Shown here: piece by piece, positions 1 through 11,700 of the stretch
Layout: each line of letters opens with the position of its first letter
Position numbering within the stretch: position 1 is the first letter of the stretch
Position numbers and translations under genes: made by a program
Assembly (NCBI GenBank): GCA_002633005.1
Contig: NMRA01000201.1
Span: 515,772-577,738 of the forward strand
Length of the DNA stretch: 61,967 nt
From: Phoronis australis
Taxonomy: Eukaryota > Phoronida > Phoronidae
Reading direction: 5' to 3'
The notes under the pieces: generated by a model
Database searches by the model: none
What the model was told of the DNA's origin: nothing
Seen by the model: the letters and a program-made list of their open reading frames with translations, nothing else

Positions 1-1640
1 TTTGTGTGTGTTGCTTGCTTCGCCACCTGTTCCCTAGTCCCAGTAAGAAATAGAGTTCTACCTTTATGGAATCAAGCACAAGTCACATTTCTTCTGAACT
101 GGCCAAACTTTCTGTCATTTTATCATCTGCGAACAGTTTGACTTCAGCGAAATACAACTAATGAGAGGCACGTTTTAGGAAAGAAAAGCAGACAAGGTCC
201 CAGAACTGATCCTTGCGATCATGATATTTCAACTGGGAAACTTGATTACAATCCTTGCAATCCCAACTTGGTTCCTGGCATTTAAGAATATGTTAAACCC
301 ACCATTTATCCCTAAAACGGGGCTTAATATCCTTTTATGCTTATTTTACTAAGTTAAGTTTACGCTGATACGTATTTCCTGTGAATTTTACCTGTACTGC
401 TCTAAACATGTCTATATCCATAGCTATAGTTGGTGAGAAAAACAATTACAAATCTCTTTACATGTCAATGTTCGGGTAATCTATCATTCACTTCCCAAAC
501 CAAGCAGACGTTAAAGCTTTAATGGATGATAATAATGTGAGTGAGTATAAGCAACCAATAAACACATTTTATTTTAAACTGGGTCAGCATGACTGTAATT
601 TATACATGGGGGTGTACCACTGGTGGACGTTACTTTGGCACGTAAATTTCAAGACGGCGTAAGTTCACGCAGGACTTCGCGAGATATCGTCACATATTAC
701 AAGTGAATCACGTGATCACACTAGCTTCCTTCGCGAGATTATTGTGTCTGCTAAGCTCAACCCGTTACACACATACTGCATTGGGGCTCTCAAAGGCGTT
801 TCTTTAAAAATACATCAGGGCTAGTTTACAATCAAGTTTGTGACGCTGGTTTTTAAACACTAAAAACTTCATGAATTTGTTCAGGTAGTTTGAAATGTTG
901 AGCTAAACTTATTTCCAGGCGGATATTATTTGTTCCAATCGGACCTATCGTTCCCGATATATGTACCATTTCGTTGGTGCAGGTTCACTGAGTAAAGCTC
1001 AACGTACACGGAGTAAATAACGTGATACCTGAACGAAGACTGGACGCATCACTGGGAGGGTATAATTATTCTAAGAATGGCTTCGGCTTTAACACCAGAG
1101 TTCATCCTTAGGATTAGTATTCTAGTGGCCAACGTGAAAAGACAGCACAGTAATGTGTATTTTACATAACAATAACCTATTTTTACAACTGACAATTTTA
1201 AAGCGGAACAAACCCCATTTTCCGTCACAGAAACATTATTTTTCTAGACCAAGTACCGCCGTAAAAATAACATTGACTAATTACCGACTAGCATAAGAAG
1301 TGCTTATAGGAGTTTAAAAAAATGATGACATTGCTTTATACCATGCCACTTGCAGAAAATGACTCGCCATGACAAGTCAATGTTCACACCCTGGTCTAAA
1401 AAATCACCTGATGTGCAAGCTAAAAACCATCACTAAATAAATCCAGACCTATTTCAACGGTTTCCGATATAAATCAAAAACTAACTTTTGTGAAGGAAGT
1501 CGGGTTTATAGCCGTTTTAACTTGATGCAAGTGTACCAAACATTGTGTATGCAGAGGTGTACATCAATATACTGTAGTCCAGTTTCTTCTCATACCATCA
1601 TCTCGTTTCGGTTGACAGATTTTCCGTGAATTACCATGCA
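1..1640. other. upstream non-coding DNA
   Basis: No gene is supported here. Open frames are short and carry no recognisable domain. From about 568 onward the sequence aligns by eye with 50213-50632 and then 55541-56284, the DNA in front of the tandem paralog. It therefore belongs to the duplicated 5' flank of the big gene. The position matching the BEL/Pao insertion in the other copy is an unoccupied site near 998-1002. Confidence 0.6.
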
Positions 1641-1647
1641 TTGGTGG

Positions 1648-1745
1648 TTTTATAAGTGAGACAACACGATTTAGGGTCACAGTCCTTCGCCTCGCTTAAC
1701 TGGTTGGGCATCTTCTTCACAGAGTTGACCAGAGTTGGACGCATA
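1648..1745 (+). promoter_or_regulatory. candidate core promoter and 5'UTR
   Basis: A TATA-like TTTATAAG at 1648-1655 lies about 25-30 nt before TCACAGT (1677-1683), which resembles an initiator. The first ATG follows about 65 nt later. The paralog keeps the arrangement: TTTATAC at 56188-56194 and TCACATC near 56217. Conservation between copies is the main support; no transcript start is visible from sequence alone. Confidence 0.4.
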
Positions 1746-1831
1746 ATGCCAGTCTTATTCACAAGAATGTCTTCTCTTTTGCAGCTGCTGATTTTAAGTT
1801 CCTGGTTTGCTTTGACATACTGTCTTACGGG
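1746..1831 (+). CDS. exon 1: signal peptide
   Basis: Codes for residues 1-28 plus two bases of codon 29 (phase 2 end). A basic N-terminus (LFTRM) precedes a hydrophobic core (SLLQLLILSSWFALTYC), typical of a cleaved signal peptide, with cleavage likely near residues 25-30. The donor is GTAAGT at 1832. The paralogous exon at 56285-56370 has the same length, both ATGs and the same donor. Confidence 0.85.
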
Positions 1832-2685
1832 GTAAGTTTAAAAGGACATATCGATATTTCTCTTCGTAATTCATAGAGCTGCATTAATGTTAAATTGTGC
1901 TTTTTTCATTTATTGCGGTAACAAGTTGACATTGCAAATACTCCATGCAGCTGTAGGCAGGGTCCTAGGAAGAAAGGAGCTTATATTCTAATTAATTGGC
2001 AGCCGTCTGTGTGAAATCAAGGCAATGGCCGTGTGCGTAGGACCGTGGGCAGTGGAGAAAAGAAATATACAGTGACACACGTACATTGTAGAGGAGAGTG
2101 AATTTAGGAAAACATCAGTCAACTGCCAGCGCTGGATTTACCCTTTGGAGCCCTGCTCAGGAGATTTTGCTAGGGGAGGCCCAATCGATTTTGTACCGTA
2201 TTTCGTCTGATGCACTCTTAAATGGGACAAAGCCAAGGAGTTGGTCTAAACCGTTTTTACAGTAACTGGAACTTACAAAAACAGATTTTTCATATACGTG
2301 TCATTCGTGTTTTTGTTGTTGTCCCCGACTCCAGCCATTTACCGCTCACTGGATACCAAACAATGTGACTGTTATACTTCACTCGAGGATTGTCTCCGAA
2401 TATTCGTCATGGCAAATACAACCACTTTTGGAACACAATATACGATCAATGTCCACAATCGTAGAACAAACGTGGATGGCGGGAAATGATTTTGACTGCG
2501 AACGTCCCTTCCAGAATACAAGTACGACATCATCCCTCTTTCAAGAACTCCCAAAAGATACCCCACCTACACCATCCATAACATCACTGAACTCCCCTAC
2601 CAATAAGACAATCCCCAAAAGACCCGCTCCCTGTCTCTCACATTACAACACTGTTCTCTCACACAAAAACGCGCGCGGGCGCGTC

Positions 2686-2723
<38 letters not shown>

Positions 2724-5700
2724 AGCGCACACCAGCCGCACAGGTTCCGAACATGCTTCCTATTTCGGTCAGCACAAAAAGCGCACGCCTCAGAAAATAA
2801 TCCCTCCCAACTCTCAGACGACACACAATTCCCCCATAGCATCGTATGGCTCCTTTATGTATGCTGAACACATCGATATGTCAAGATTTATAAAACATCA
2901 ATTAATACAAAATTACCGTATAATACCTTTTTTATAAAATGTGTCATTTGTTCTTACGTCTACGGTTCTTATAGCATTAAATCAAGCATACAATACAATT
3001 ATTAGCAACTGACGTTGCATGCTGCGTCTATTTTCAGACCTTCAGGCGGCGTTTGCTCGTATTATGTTCAAGTTTCTTACAAACAGAGCTACAGTGAGAA
3101 ATACTACACCAGTTGTGGATTTTTTGGATGGGATCGCTGTACAAGATACAGGTAAGTGCTTTTGCAGAAGCATTTGTTCATTGAACCAACGAGTCGCTCA
3201 CATGTTATTCTTTACATATGAAAGCATTTCGCCCAGGCATTAAACAGGTTAAATCTGATGGTCAAATGGAACAAAAATACTTGCAGGGTGGCATTATGTT
3301 TTAATTAATATCTCGATGTTCACTGGCGTAGTCATGCTTTTGCAACAAGCCGTTAAAGGAGAATGCCACCCGATCTAATTAGTCTGTTTTACCGTCTTAA
3401 TCGGTCTATATCCACGTCGCCTCTTATACAGTCGACCTCACGTTGCCGAGAAGTGTCGCGTTAACCTGTGAGGAAGGTGTGAAACGACGCAGCGACATCA
3501 GTGGTTCGTCTGCAGAGTGAATGCCGCTATATTGCGGTGCATCGTTCCATTTGTCCGAACTATGAAGCTGCGAAAAAAGCGGGTACATGTATATCCTTTC
3601 GACTTCCTCGAGAGCCCGAAATGCTTAGGAAGTGGCTCGCGGTAGTGAAGAATGAAAATAGCAAGTATGAGGCCGTGAAACATCTCCGTTTCTGTGGCTG
3701 GCATTTCGTCGACAGTGATTTCTCTGGATGAATTCCGTCTTACCAAAGAATTATACATTCGTTCCGTTGCCTGTGCAGGTTCACGGCGCCTCTCTTTATA
3801 TTTCTTGATCAGTGTATTGCGGTTAGAACTGATAGCCTGTGGAACCTAACGATCCGAGCCGTGAAGTCTTCGTCGGATGAGCTTGACTAAATCGGGACTG
3901 GCGCCGGGCGAGTTGCCATGTAGACGTTTATTATCCTGCGTTCTGTTTCAAAATGAATTATTCTCATCCTAACCAATGCTTATAAGAAACTGAAACAAAG
4001 TCTGTCTCATTAGATACAATTTGTAATGGCTTTGCAGTATTCGTAAGTGCAAATGTTGAGAAGTCAGCAATGAATAAACCACTTCGTTACCGGCTGTAGA
4101 TGCCAGCAACAAAGGTACATGTAACTGACCGGGCATCGAGGCCGTGTGAGCGCATGCTAATTCAGTGTTTACTGACAGAAAGCTGTTTTAAAGCAATTAC
4201 TCGATTTTATATGCTATGGTTACACGTTAGAGGAATATTTATTTAGAAATACAAATGCATTATTCAAATCAATGTTACTGTACATTGTCAAGCTTTGCCC
4301 TGACGGTCTCTGGAATGGGAACCCGACTTTGCGGCCTCCGACAAGTAATAGATTTTCAGTTTCGTGGCTAATTCACATAATAATGTGCACAATTGGCTCT
4401 CACTATTATAGTCTCTTCGTGACTGGAGGTTTAGTTTAGAACTCAAGCTGGTTTATATGTTCGTGCCAGTCAGGTCCCAGCGGCCGCGACGGGCCTGAAC
4501 GGGTTCCGAGCCACTGGCCGGGATAACGAATCAGTCCGGCCGCGCCGGGTCTGATCGGGTTCCGAGCCACTGGCCGCGATAACAAGCGTTTTGTGTGTTT
4601 AGATCTAAAAAATCACAAGTATAAACAACACAGATCTGGGTTCTGCTGTCTGTATTTCACGGAAGAATACTTCGAATTTATCTCCGAACAGACCTCAAAC
4701 TCCTGCTTCGGACCTTGGTAAATTGGCCTGCCGAACTTTGTAGGCTACGGTGTATCCAAATACCAATAAATATGTAACAGCGAAATAAGCGAAATAAAAC
4801 AACATGTTTTTATAAGAACTCGGTGTATTTTTAAGGGTTTTACATCGAAGTTATATTTTGATTTATTGGTGTTGAACGATCAATTCAAGCGGTAAGCTGA
4901 CACCAGTAACCCGTGTTGTGAACTGCTGAACAGACTACGTGTGAAACCAATTACGTCCGTCTGCCGTCAGGTGTCAGGTAAGGCAACCGAACGTGCCGTT
5001 ATCGAGTAGAACTACTTGATCTAAATTAATACAAAATAGGTTGTTTTTGGTGGCATTCTCCTTTAAAGCCCTGCACATACGGTCGGATTGCAGAGGAATA
5101 CATTTACTTGTAATTGCTGAGTACGACAAATCATATGTTTCCGTCAAGAGATTTTCCAGGTCAAATTCGACCAATTTTAGCACTTTCACATTATACGATC
5201 TATTGAAACTTAAATATGTGCGTGAAATATGAGTCATCACCACAGATGAGACCCAAAAAGTCTAGTTAGTTGTGTTTCGTACCCGACTTGTTTCAAGATC
5301 TCAGTGGCTAAAGGAGAAGCGCCCTCTCGCATCAGTTTCAACCACTGTCTTGTGACGTTTTTTATTTGAAAAGCTGCCCAAAGGCACGTAAATGTAAAGA
5401 AGAGTAATAGACCTTTCTCAAAATTAATGCATGACTCACATTCCAATCCCAGAAGGAGGCTAGTACTGACCAGTCTACAGGAAGCTGTCTGTTTACACTT
5501 AATCTCTACAAAAACAATTGCACACTGCTGTGTCTCTTGCTGCACAAATAACCGAAAAGAAACAAAGTAGTGTCATTTCGTCAATATCTTACTGACTAAG
5601 AGTTAATAAGACAGTGACTAGTGAAGATTTGAAGATACAATGTGCCAACTTTGCAAGTAAATTATGACACAATCTGATATCAACTCTAGTCAACTTTAAT

Positions 5701-8700
5701 GTATCACCAGTGGCCGTGATGCTTGAATGGCTAGTAACTTTCAAGCACACCATTTCCTAGTAGCACTTTGAACTTCTCCAAAGTAAAGCTTTATTTTAAA
5801 TAAATAATTTCTGGGATTTAAAGAAAATGACAAACTTTGAATGTTCTACAAACACAGTCACAAAAACCGAGACTTAATTCACAGAGACTGCTTGAGTTGT
5901 CAGGCTGGACTGAAGACAGTCATATAGATTTGTATATATTACAGAAAACTGCAGGTCACACACATACCCTCTCAAGTTTATGAATGAATCATTTCACAGT
6001 AAAACAAGCAGTCACGCAATGATGCAAACACTGGTGTAAACCCTGACTTTCATAATTTTTACAACTCAAAACCATTTTGAATATGAAAAGTTCAATTTCA
6101 TGTTAACATGCCCCCAGAGTGGTCAACCTGTACCATGCTTATTCTCCTGCGATTTTTGAGATTCGATATTCAAGTTTTCTAAACAGCTTGGTGTCAGGTA
6201 AGTGCACCAAAAACTCACATTGAAATTCCAACGGATCAACTGAACCGAATTTCCGAGAGAGAAGTTGATAAGTGCAGATATAGTTTTTAGCTAGACCTTT
6301 CATGATCGCGCATGCGTTTCCCACTCGTTAAGAAGTTTAGTCCCAAACTTTGGGGTTATTAGGTGCAATTTTCTGGTCTTCAGTTGCAGTTTTCTGTTGT
6401 CTCAGAATTTTTCAGTAGGTTAGTACTGACACGTTGTATAAGGGAGAGCGATCATATACACGTGGTTCAACCAATTGCCAATCAACTGATTCTGTCGATA
6501 ACACAAGTATGACTGAAAATGCACTATAAGACCCTCAGAGGCGTCAACCGGTACATTTCTTTTAAATGCTTCTTCTGCGATATTTGAGATTGGTTCTTCA
6601 AATATCGTAAACAGCTTGGCCATGTAATTGCACCCACAACGTACACGAAATTTCGATCGGATGAACTGAACTGAATTTCCTGATCAAAGATTGCACGTCT
6701 CCCGTCACAAAGATAACGTCACTTGATGTACGATCGCCAAATATTTTTTTCTGGCGCTAAGTTTGGTTTCTGATGAGGTTGCACCATAGTAATTACCGCA
6801 ATTATTAATGTCAGGAGTAAACGAAGAGCCGGATGAAACGCTTGTGTGTACCAATAATACATATGCGTGTACTTAACATGTTCAAAGCTCATTTGGCCAT
6901 TTCACCCTCTCTTTGTGTTTTGGAAAGAATTTTTCCGAGCACAAGAAAGGATAAGGGTAGGGTATGAAGGGGAATCATGGCAGTCAAGGCAAAACTACTC
7001 TATTATTACTTTTTCAGAGTCCTAGGAACGGCAGAACTATCGAATGTGGTTTAATATGGTTTCTCAGTGGTAAAAGTAATGAACCCGACGTCACAGCATT
7101 CAGCCATTCCCAATTTTGGTTGAAAGTTGCGAGACCCATTTCCTTTTACAGTTAACGGGTATGGGGATCACCTTTGACGTTATGTAGTTGCAGGGTAGAG
7201 TATTAGCCAAGATTTTTGCCCATCCGACATTCGCACCCCCGAACTGCCAAATGAAACCTGGGAAAATTTTAGGCATGGCCCCTTGGCCCCCTTAAATCTG
7301 CCACTGGATCGACATACTTTCGTCCAAGGCAAGCGCATTAATGCCCACACACGGAATTCCGTGTGTCGTTCATCGTGTTTCAACAAGGCCAGTTTTCAAT
7401 ATAGGTGTCACTGTCAGACGGTGTCGTAGTCACACGAAAAATGGCGATTTTTGCAACGATTGTCCAACGTAGTGAAATGTTGAGAATTGATCATAAGATG
7501 CATCAACAACACTAATAGGTAGTTCCAGTGGGGCACCTAGGATACCTTAAAGGAGTTAAACATTTGTCTTGTAAGCGTCACCCAGGAAAAAATTGCTTTT
7601 GCCTCTAAAAAACAAGCAATTTACTTGATTTCTGAAGTATTATCAAAGAAGAAAATGAACGTGTAAAATCTCAAATTTTGTAAACGCCTCGTATTTAAAC
7701 TCACGGCCTGTCTGCATGAGCGTGCGTGCTCTACGAGTGCGCCACCATGCGCCCTCTTACAATATTACACTAAGAGACGTACTTGTTTACATGTATGGTC
7801 CACAGCGTTTGCGCGCGAACCTAGTTCATTCGGTAATGCTTATTACACGCTTTATATTTTGTGCAACCAGTTCTTAGCAAAACTTGTTGTATTTAAAAAA
7901 GTCTTCAATGGGGCTATTCGGAAAATCTACAATAACTAGAAGGCGCGCGTATACTAGCGGTGATAGATTAACAGCCTCGATTTCGCGAGCCCTTTAAATA
8001 CATGGTGAAATGGCTTGCAGCCGTGCCAACTGAATCTGAGATTGCGTAAAAAGGGTGTTTCTATGAGAGGAAGTAAGCTCGACCTTATACAAAGGTAAGG
8101 TTTGTAATTATTTGAATTATTATTCCATATTTATTGTACTGATGCCTGTTAACTGAGGTACTCGCCGGTGTCGACTTCGCGGCATCGCCACTCGGCTTAA
8201 TCTTTCTTTGGTGTGATATGTGTTACGATACTTGACGTAGCTCTCGGTATCTTTTCGTACATCAAAGCATTATTATTGTTTGGAATGATTTCTAACAGGT
8301 TTATCAGTGACAGTTACATCAATCGATGCTGAATGTTTATGCTGTCAACTCGATATAGGTTAATGAGTTAAGATTACAATCCAAGCCCAATGGCAAAGGG
8401 TACATGACCAAAATCCATTGCATTTGACTATTTGTTTACTCCCTACCACATGTCTTCTGGAAATTTATTACACGTTGAAATGGAAATCTATCACGTCTGT
8501 GTTCACGTAACCTTGGGGTTTTAGGTTTGAGGGCTTCTACCGTGCAGAGGAGATATGCATCGCTTCTGCACCGACCCTGAATTGACAAAAATTGGTTTCA
8601 AGCATTTGACTGCAGTTAACCAACAAGATCTTCCCATCCAGTGCAGATCTGTTGTCAAAACCTAATATTGGAGACAACCAACAAAGCCCTGGAAAAAGAA

Positions 8701-11700
8701 AGGTATGTAAGTCATTTTGTAAAAATACTTATTCAGGTTCTTAGCGGGGGATTGGCATGGGGGTTGGGGTTAAAATATAATAATAATAATATATAATTTA
8801 ATTATATTTTCATATTTGTTCCAGGTTCAGTGACATTTTAAGGCCATTTCAAGCTGCAACATTGACAAGCTTTGTTACTCCTTTCTCTTCCCACAGCATT
8901 TCCACACACCAGCAGTGTTGCATGGCACATTAATGTACAAGTCAGTGGCCATGGAGAAATGTGAATCGCACTACTAAGTTACCATAAGACAATGTGCCAG
9001 TGGACTGTCTGTGTTTGAAGAGGAACTATATCTGACTGCTACACAAGGAAGCCTTGTTGGTGAGGATGCCCTTTCATAGGCAACAAGTCATGTGTGGACA
9101 ATAGCGCATTTCCTTTCCTGGAAGAAACATGAGGGACTGAAGCTAAAGAAGACCTAGTGGCACTCTGGTCTAATTCAGGGTCTGATTTTGGGTTCAAAAC
9201 GATTCAAGTGATATGCTGCTGTGTTTACTTTCAAGGGTCTGATTGTGGATGTTATTCAGGCTGAATGAGGTTACATGAAAGAAAGCCTCGTTTCGACACT
9301 TGACCTATTTTACAAGCGCTTCTATAGGCCATTGAAGCTAGATCCCAGGAAAATGAAAGCCAAAAGCTGACTGACATTAAATTTTCCTTTCAGAAGAAAG
9401 GCTTTATACTATTGGTAAAAACTTTTCAATTTGGTACACATTATGGGGAAATGACATTCAGTGACTGCATCGATTGTCTTATTGTCAGTAGAAAGCCCTC
9501 TGATGTTACACGTTGATGATCGAATAAATTTTTAATCAACATGCAAGTTTGTCACTAATTATTAAAACCACAATATTTCTTCAGTTTTAAAGTCACATGC
9601 AGTGCACTAGTGCTTATTCTTGATAAAGCTGAAGTGATTACCGAATACGCTTGCGAATTGTCATTTTCCCGTTGACCTATAGAAATGTGCAGCGATCAAA
9701 ATGAAGTATCCCCTTTGTTTGCATTTGATTTGTTTGTGTGTGTAATTATTTTTAGAGCTTTCTTAAGAAGGTCTTTGAACAATTTTAAGGTGTATGAACA
9801 AAAGTTCCGCATGCAAGAAAAGTATGTTTTCAATTGTAGCTAGCTGGATAAGAATCTGCTATGCACAAGATTCAAGAATAAACAATTATCAGTGCATTTA
9901 AAAACAAATGGTATACTGAAAAAACACAGAAAGAAACAACATTGCGACGGAGTCCATAATCAGGCATGTCAAGTGCTGAATTCCTGAATTACGTTCAATT
10001 CTCTCAGGTTATTGCTGAAGGGTTGCTTTTCATTTTGTCCAATTAGGTAAAATAGACGGTCGAGCGGTTGGTTTTAGTTGTTTTCTCTCGTCTGTAACAG
10101 ATAGTTGGAGAAATATTAGCAAATTGTAAAAGAAAAGACAAGACAAAATTACTTTTGTAAGGCAGAACATACTTGACGTTTCATCTTCACGTTTAAGTGT
10201 AGAAACTAATAACCTTTTTACCCAAGTCTTATTTAATGTCTGAATTAAAATATGTGAAACAGGCTAAAAATGATTTAACAATGTGTATTTTTCATGGCAC
10301 TTACTGTAAAATGTGCTTCGGATCCCAACAAGTAAAATTCATTCTAGGTGCAATGTTACGACATTTACTGAATTAAAGCTTATTCATATTAATTAGATAA
10401 CTGATCTGGTAGTTTCGGGGGCTGGGGTCCGCGATAAAATAAGGAGAATTTTATTGAAAAAGCATAGTTTTGAAGAGAAACTGCTGTGAAAAAGTCACCC
10501 TTGACTTCTGTGCATCACGTACCATGCACCTCTTATTTTGGGAGCACTCCCACCCAGGACAATATGAATATGTGCTGCTAGCCTACCCGGCATCCAAGTC
10601 CCGGGTGAGTTTCCACTCAATAAATCCATTATTCAGTGGGGTTACTGGTGGGGATAACATTACCGAACGATGTTGATAGAAACTGATTGCTAAAAACTTG
10701 CCAACTAATGTTGTGTAGTCTCCGAATGGATCTGCAGAGTCATAGAGCACACACGGGGCTTCAACATTTTCACACTTTTTGTCAGGTAGTTGACCCTTTT
10801 GACCGCAATTGTCCACGAATATAGTAACCTCAGGTCTTTTGGGAATTTGTGGCCACTTGTCGAAGACTTGCACCAGGGAAATTAGCAGTAATAAGGCATA
10901 GCGCCACGACGTATTTTGATAACAATTCCATCTTTTACCAGTTATTTACATGCAGACAGCCACGCATGCGCAATTCGATCACCACTAGTACAGCAGCGAC
11001 ACTGCGAGGAGAATTCTCCGAATAGCCCCAATGCCCAAAAGACCAAATGCGTTTGCCGCGTTGGCATTAACCACTCGAGATTGCTTTGGAAATTGTGTTA
11101 ATTTCAATGTTTGACAAAGAGAGAATTATGAGTTTCTGAGTGATTCACTGAGGCTCTGATCAAAATTTACATTTTACCAGCAGCCTTTGTTCATCGTTAT
11201 TCAGATTCCGTTTTCTGGTTGAAAAAAGCAATTTTCTTCACTGCACAGTGGAGCAAACGACGGAAACGGAATCGTAGTGGGCAGCGCCACTGCCGGTCAC
11301 CTGGGATATCACGCACACATGCACAGGGAGCATTACCCAGCCTTAATTCCGTTACGATTGCGCCATAGCTGCACACATTGTTAATCTTGTTTCAGCCGTA
11401 TGTTAATTACCGGTGTTAATTCATCAACTGAATATTTCCTCACGCTCCTACTGTTTTTTTTTTTGCTGCAGGCAAGGGGGCCACCTGCTCCCCCCTATGA
11501 GTTCTCCCGTTGCTCTGTGGGATTCTGTCTTTCCACATTAACTGATCGTAGCGTCCTCTAAGAACTTTACAGACCTAACCCACAGAAAACAAATAAAACA
11601 AAATCTGCGCCCATATGCAATTTTAGGCTGTCAACTAGCGAAAACCAGTTTCCTTCAAATTTAGTGGTCTCATGAGATTCTTGCATGACTCAATCTCTAA

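Larger units (their letters stand above)
568..5330 (+). repeat. tandem duplication, left copy
   Basis: This block matches 50213-59990 in the same orientation. Matches include the upstream flank, exon 1 with its donor, the AC microsatellite, exon 2 with both splice sites, and the DNA behind exon 2. The left copy uniquely contains the Kolobok-like element at 3357-5062 and about 190 bp near 5094-5278. The right copy uniquely contains the BEL/Pao and non-LTR elements and about 360 bp at 58330-58690. Identity is highest in the exons (estimated by eye), so the duplication is old enough for introns to have drifted. Confidence 0.8.

Noticed and set aside
2365-2871. Open frames on both strands across the GC/AC tract
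   Set aside because: Low-complexity Thr/His or Val/Cys runs produced by the microsatellite; not kept in the paralog.
5237-5545. 102-codon minus-strand frame in the duplicated flank
   Set aside because: The right copy does not keep it open, so conservation argues against coding.
8520-9540. Possible exons with splice-like signals and an AATAAA near 9523
   Set aside because: All frames contain frequent stops and no motif; probably decayed transposon DNA inside the 7910-11029 candidate.
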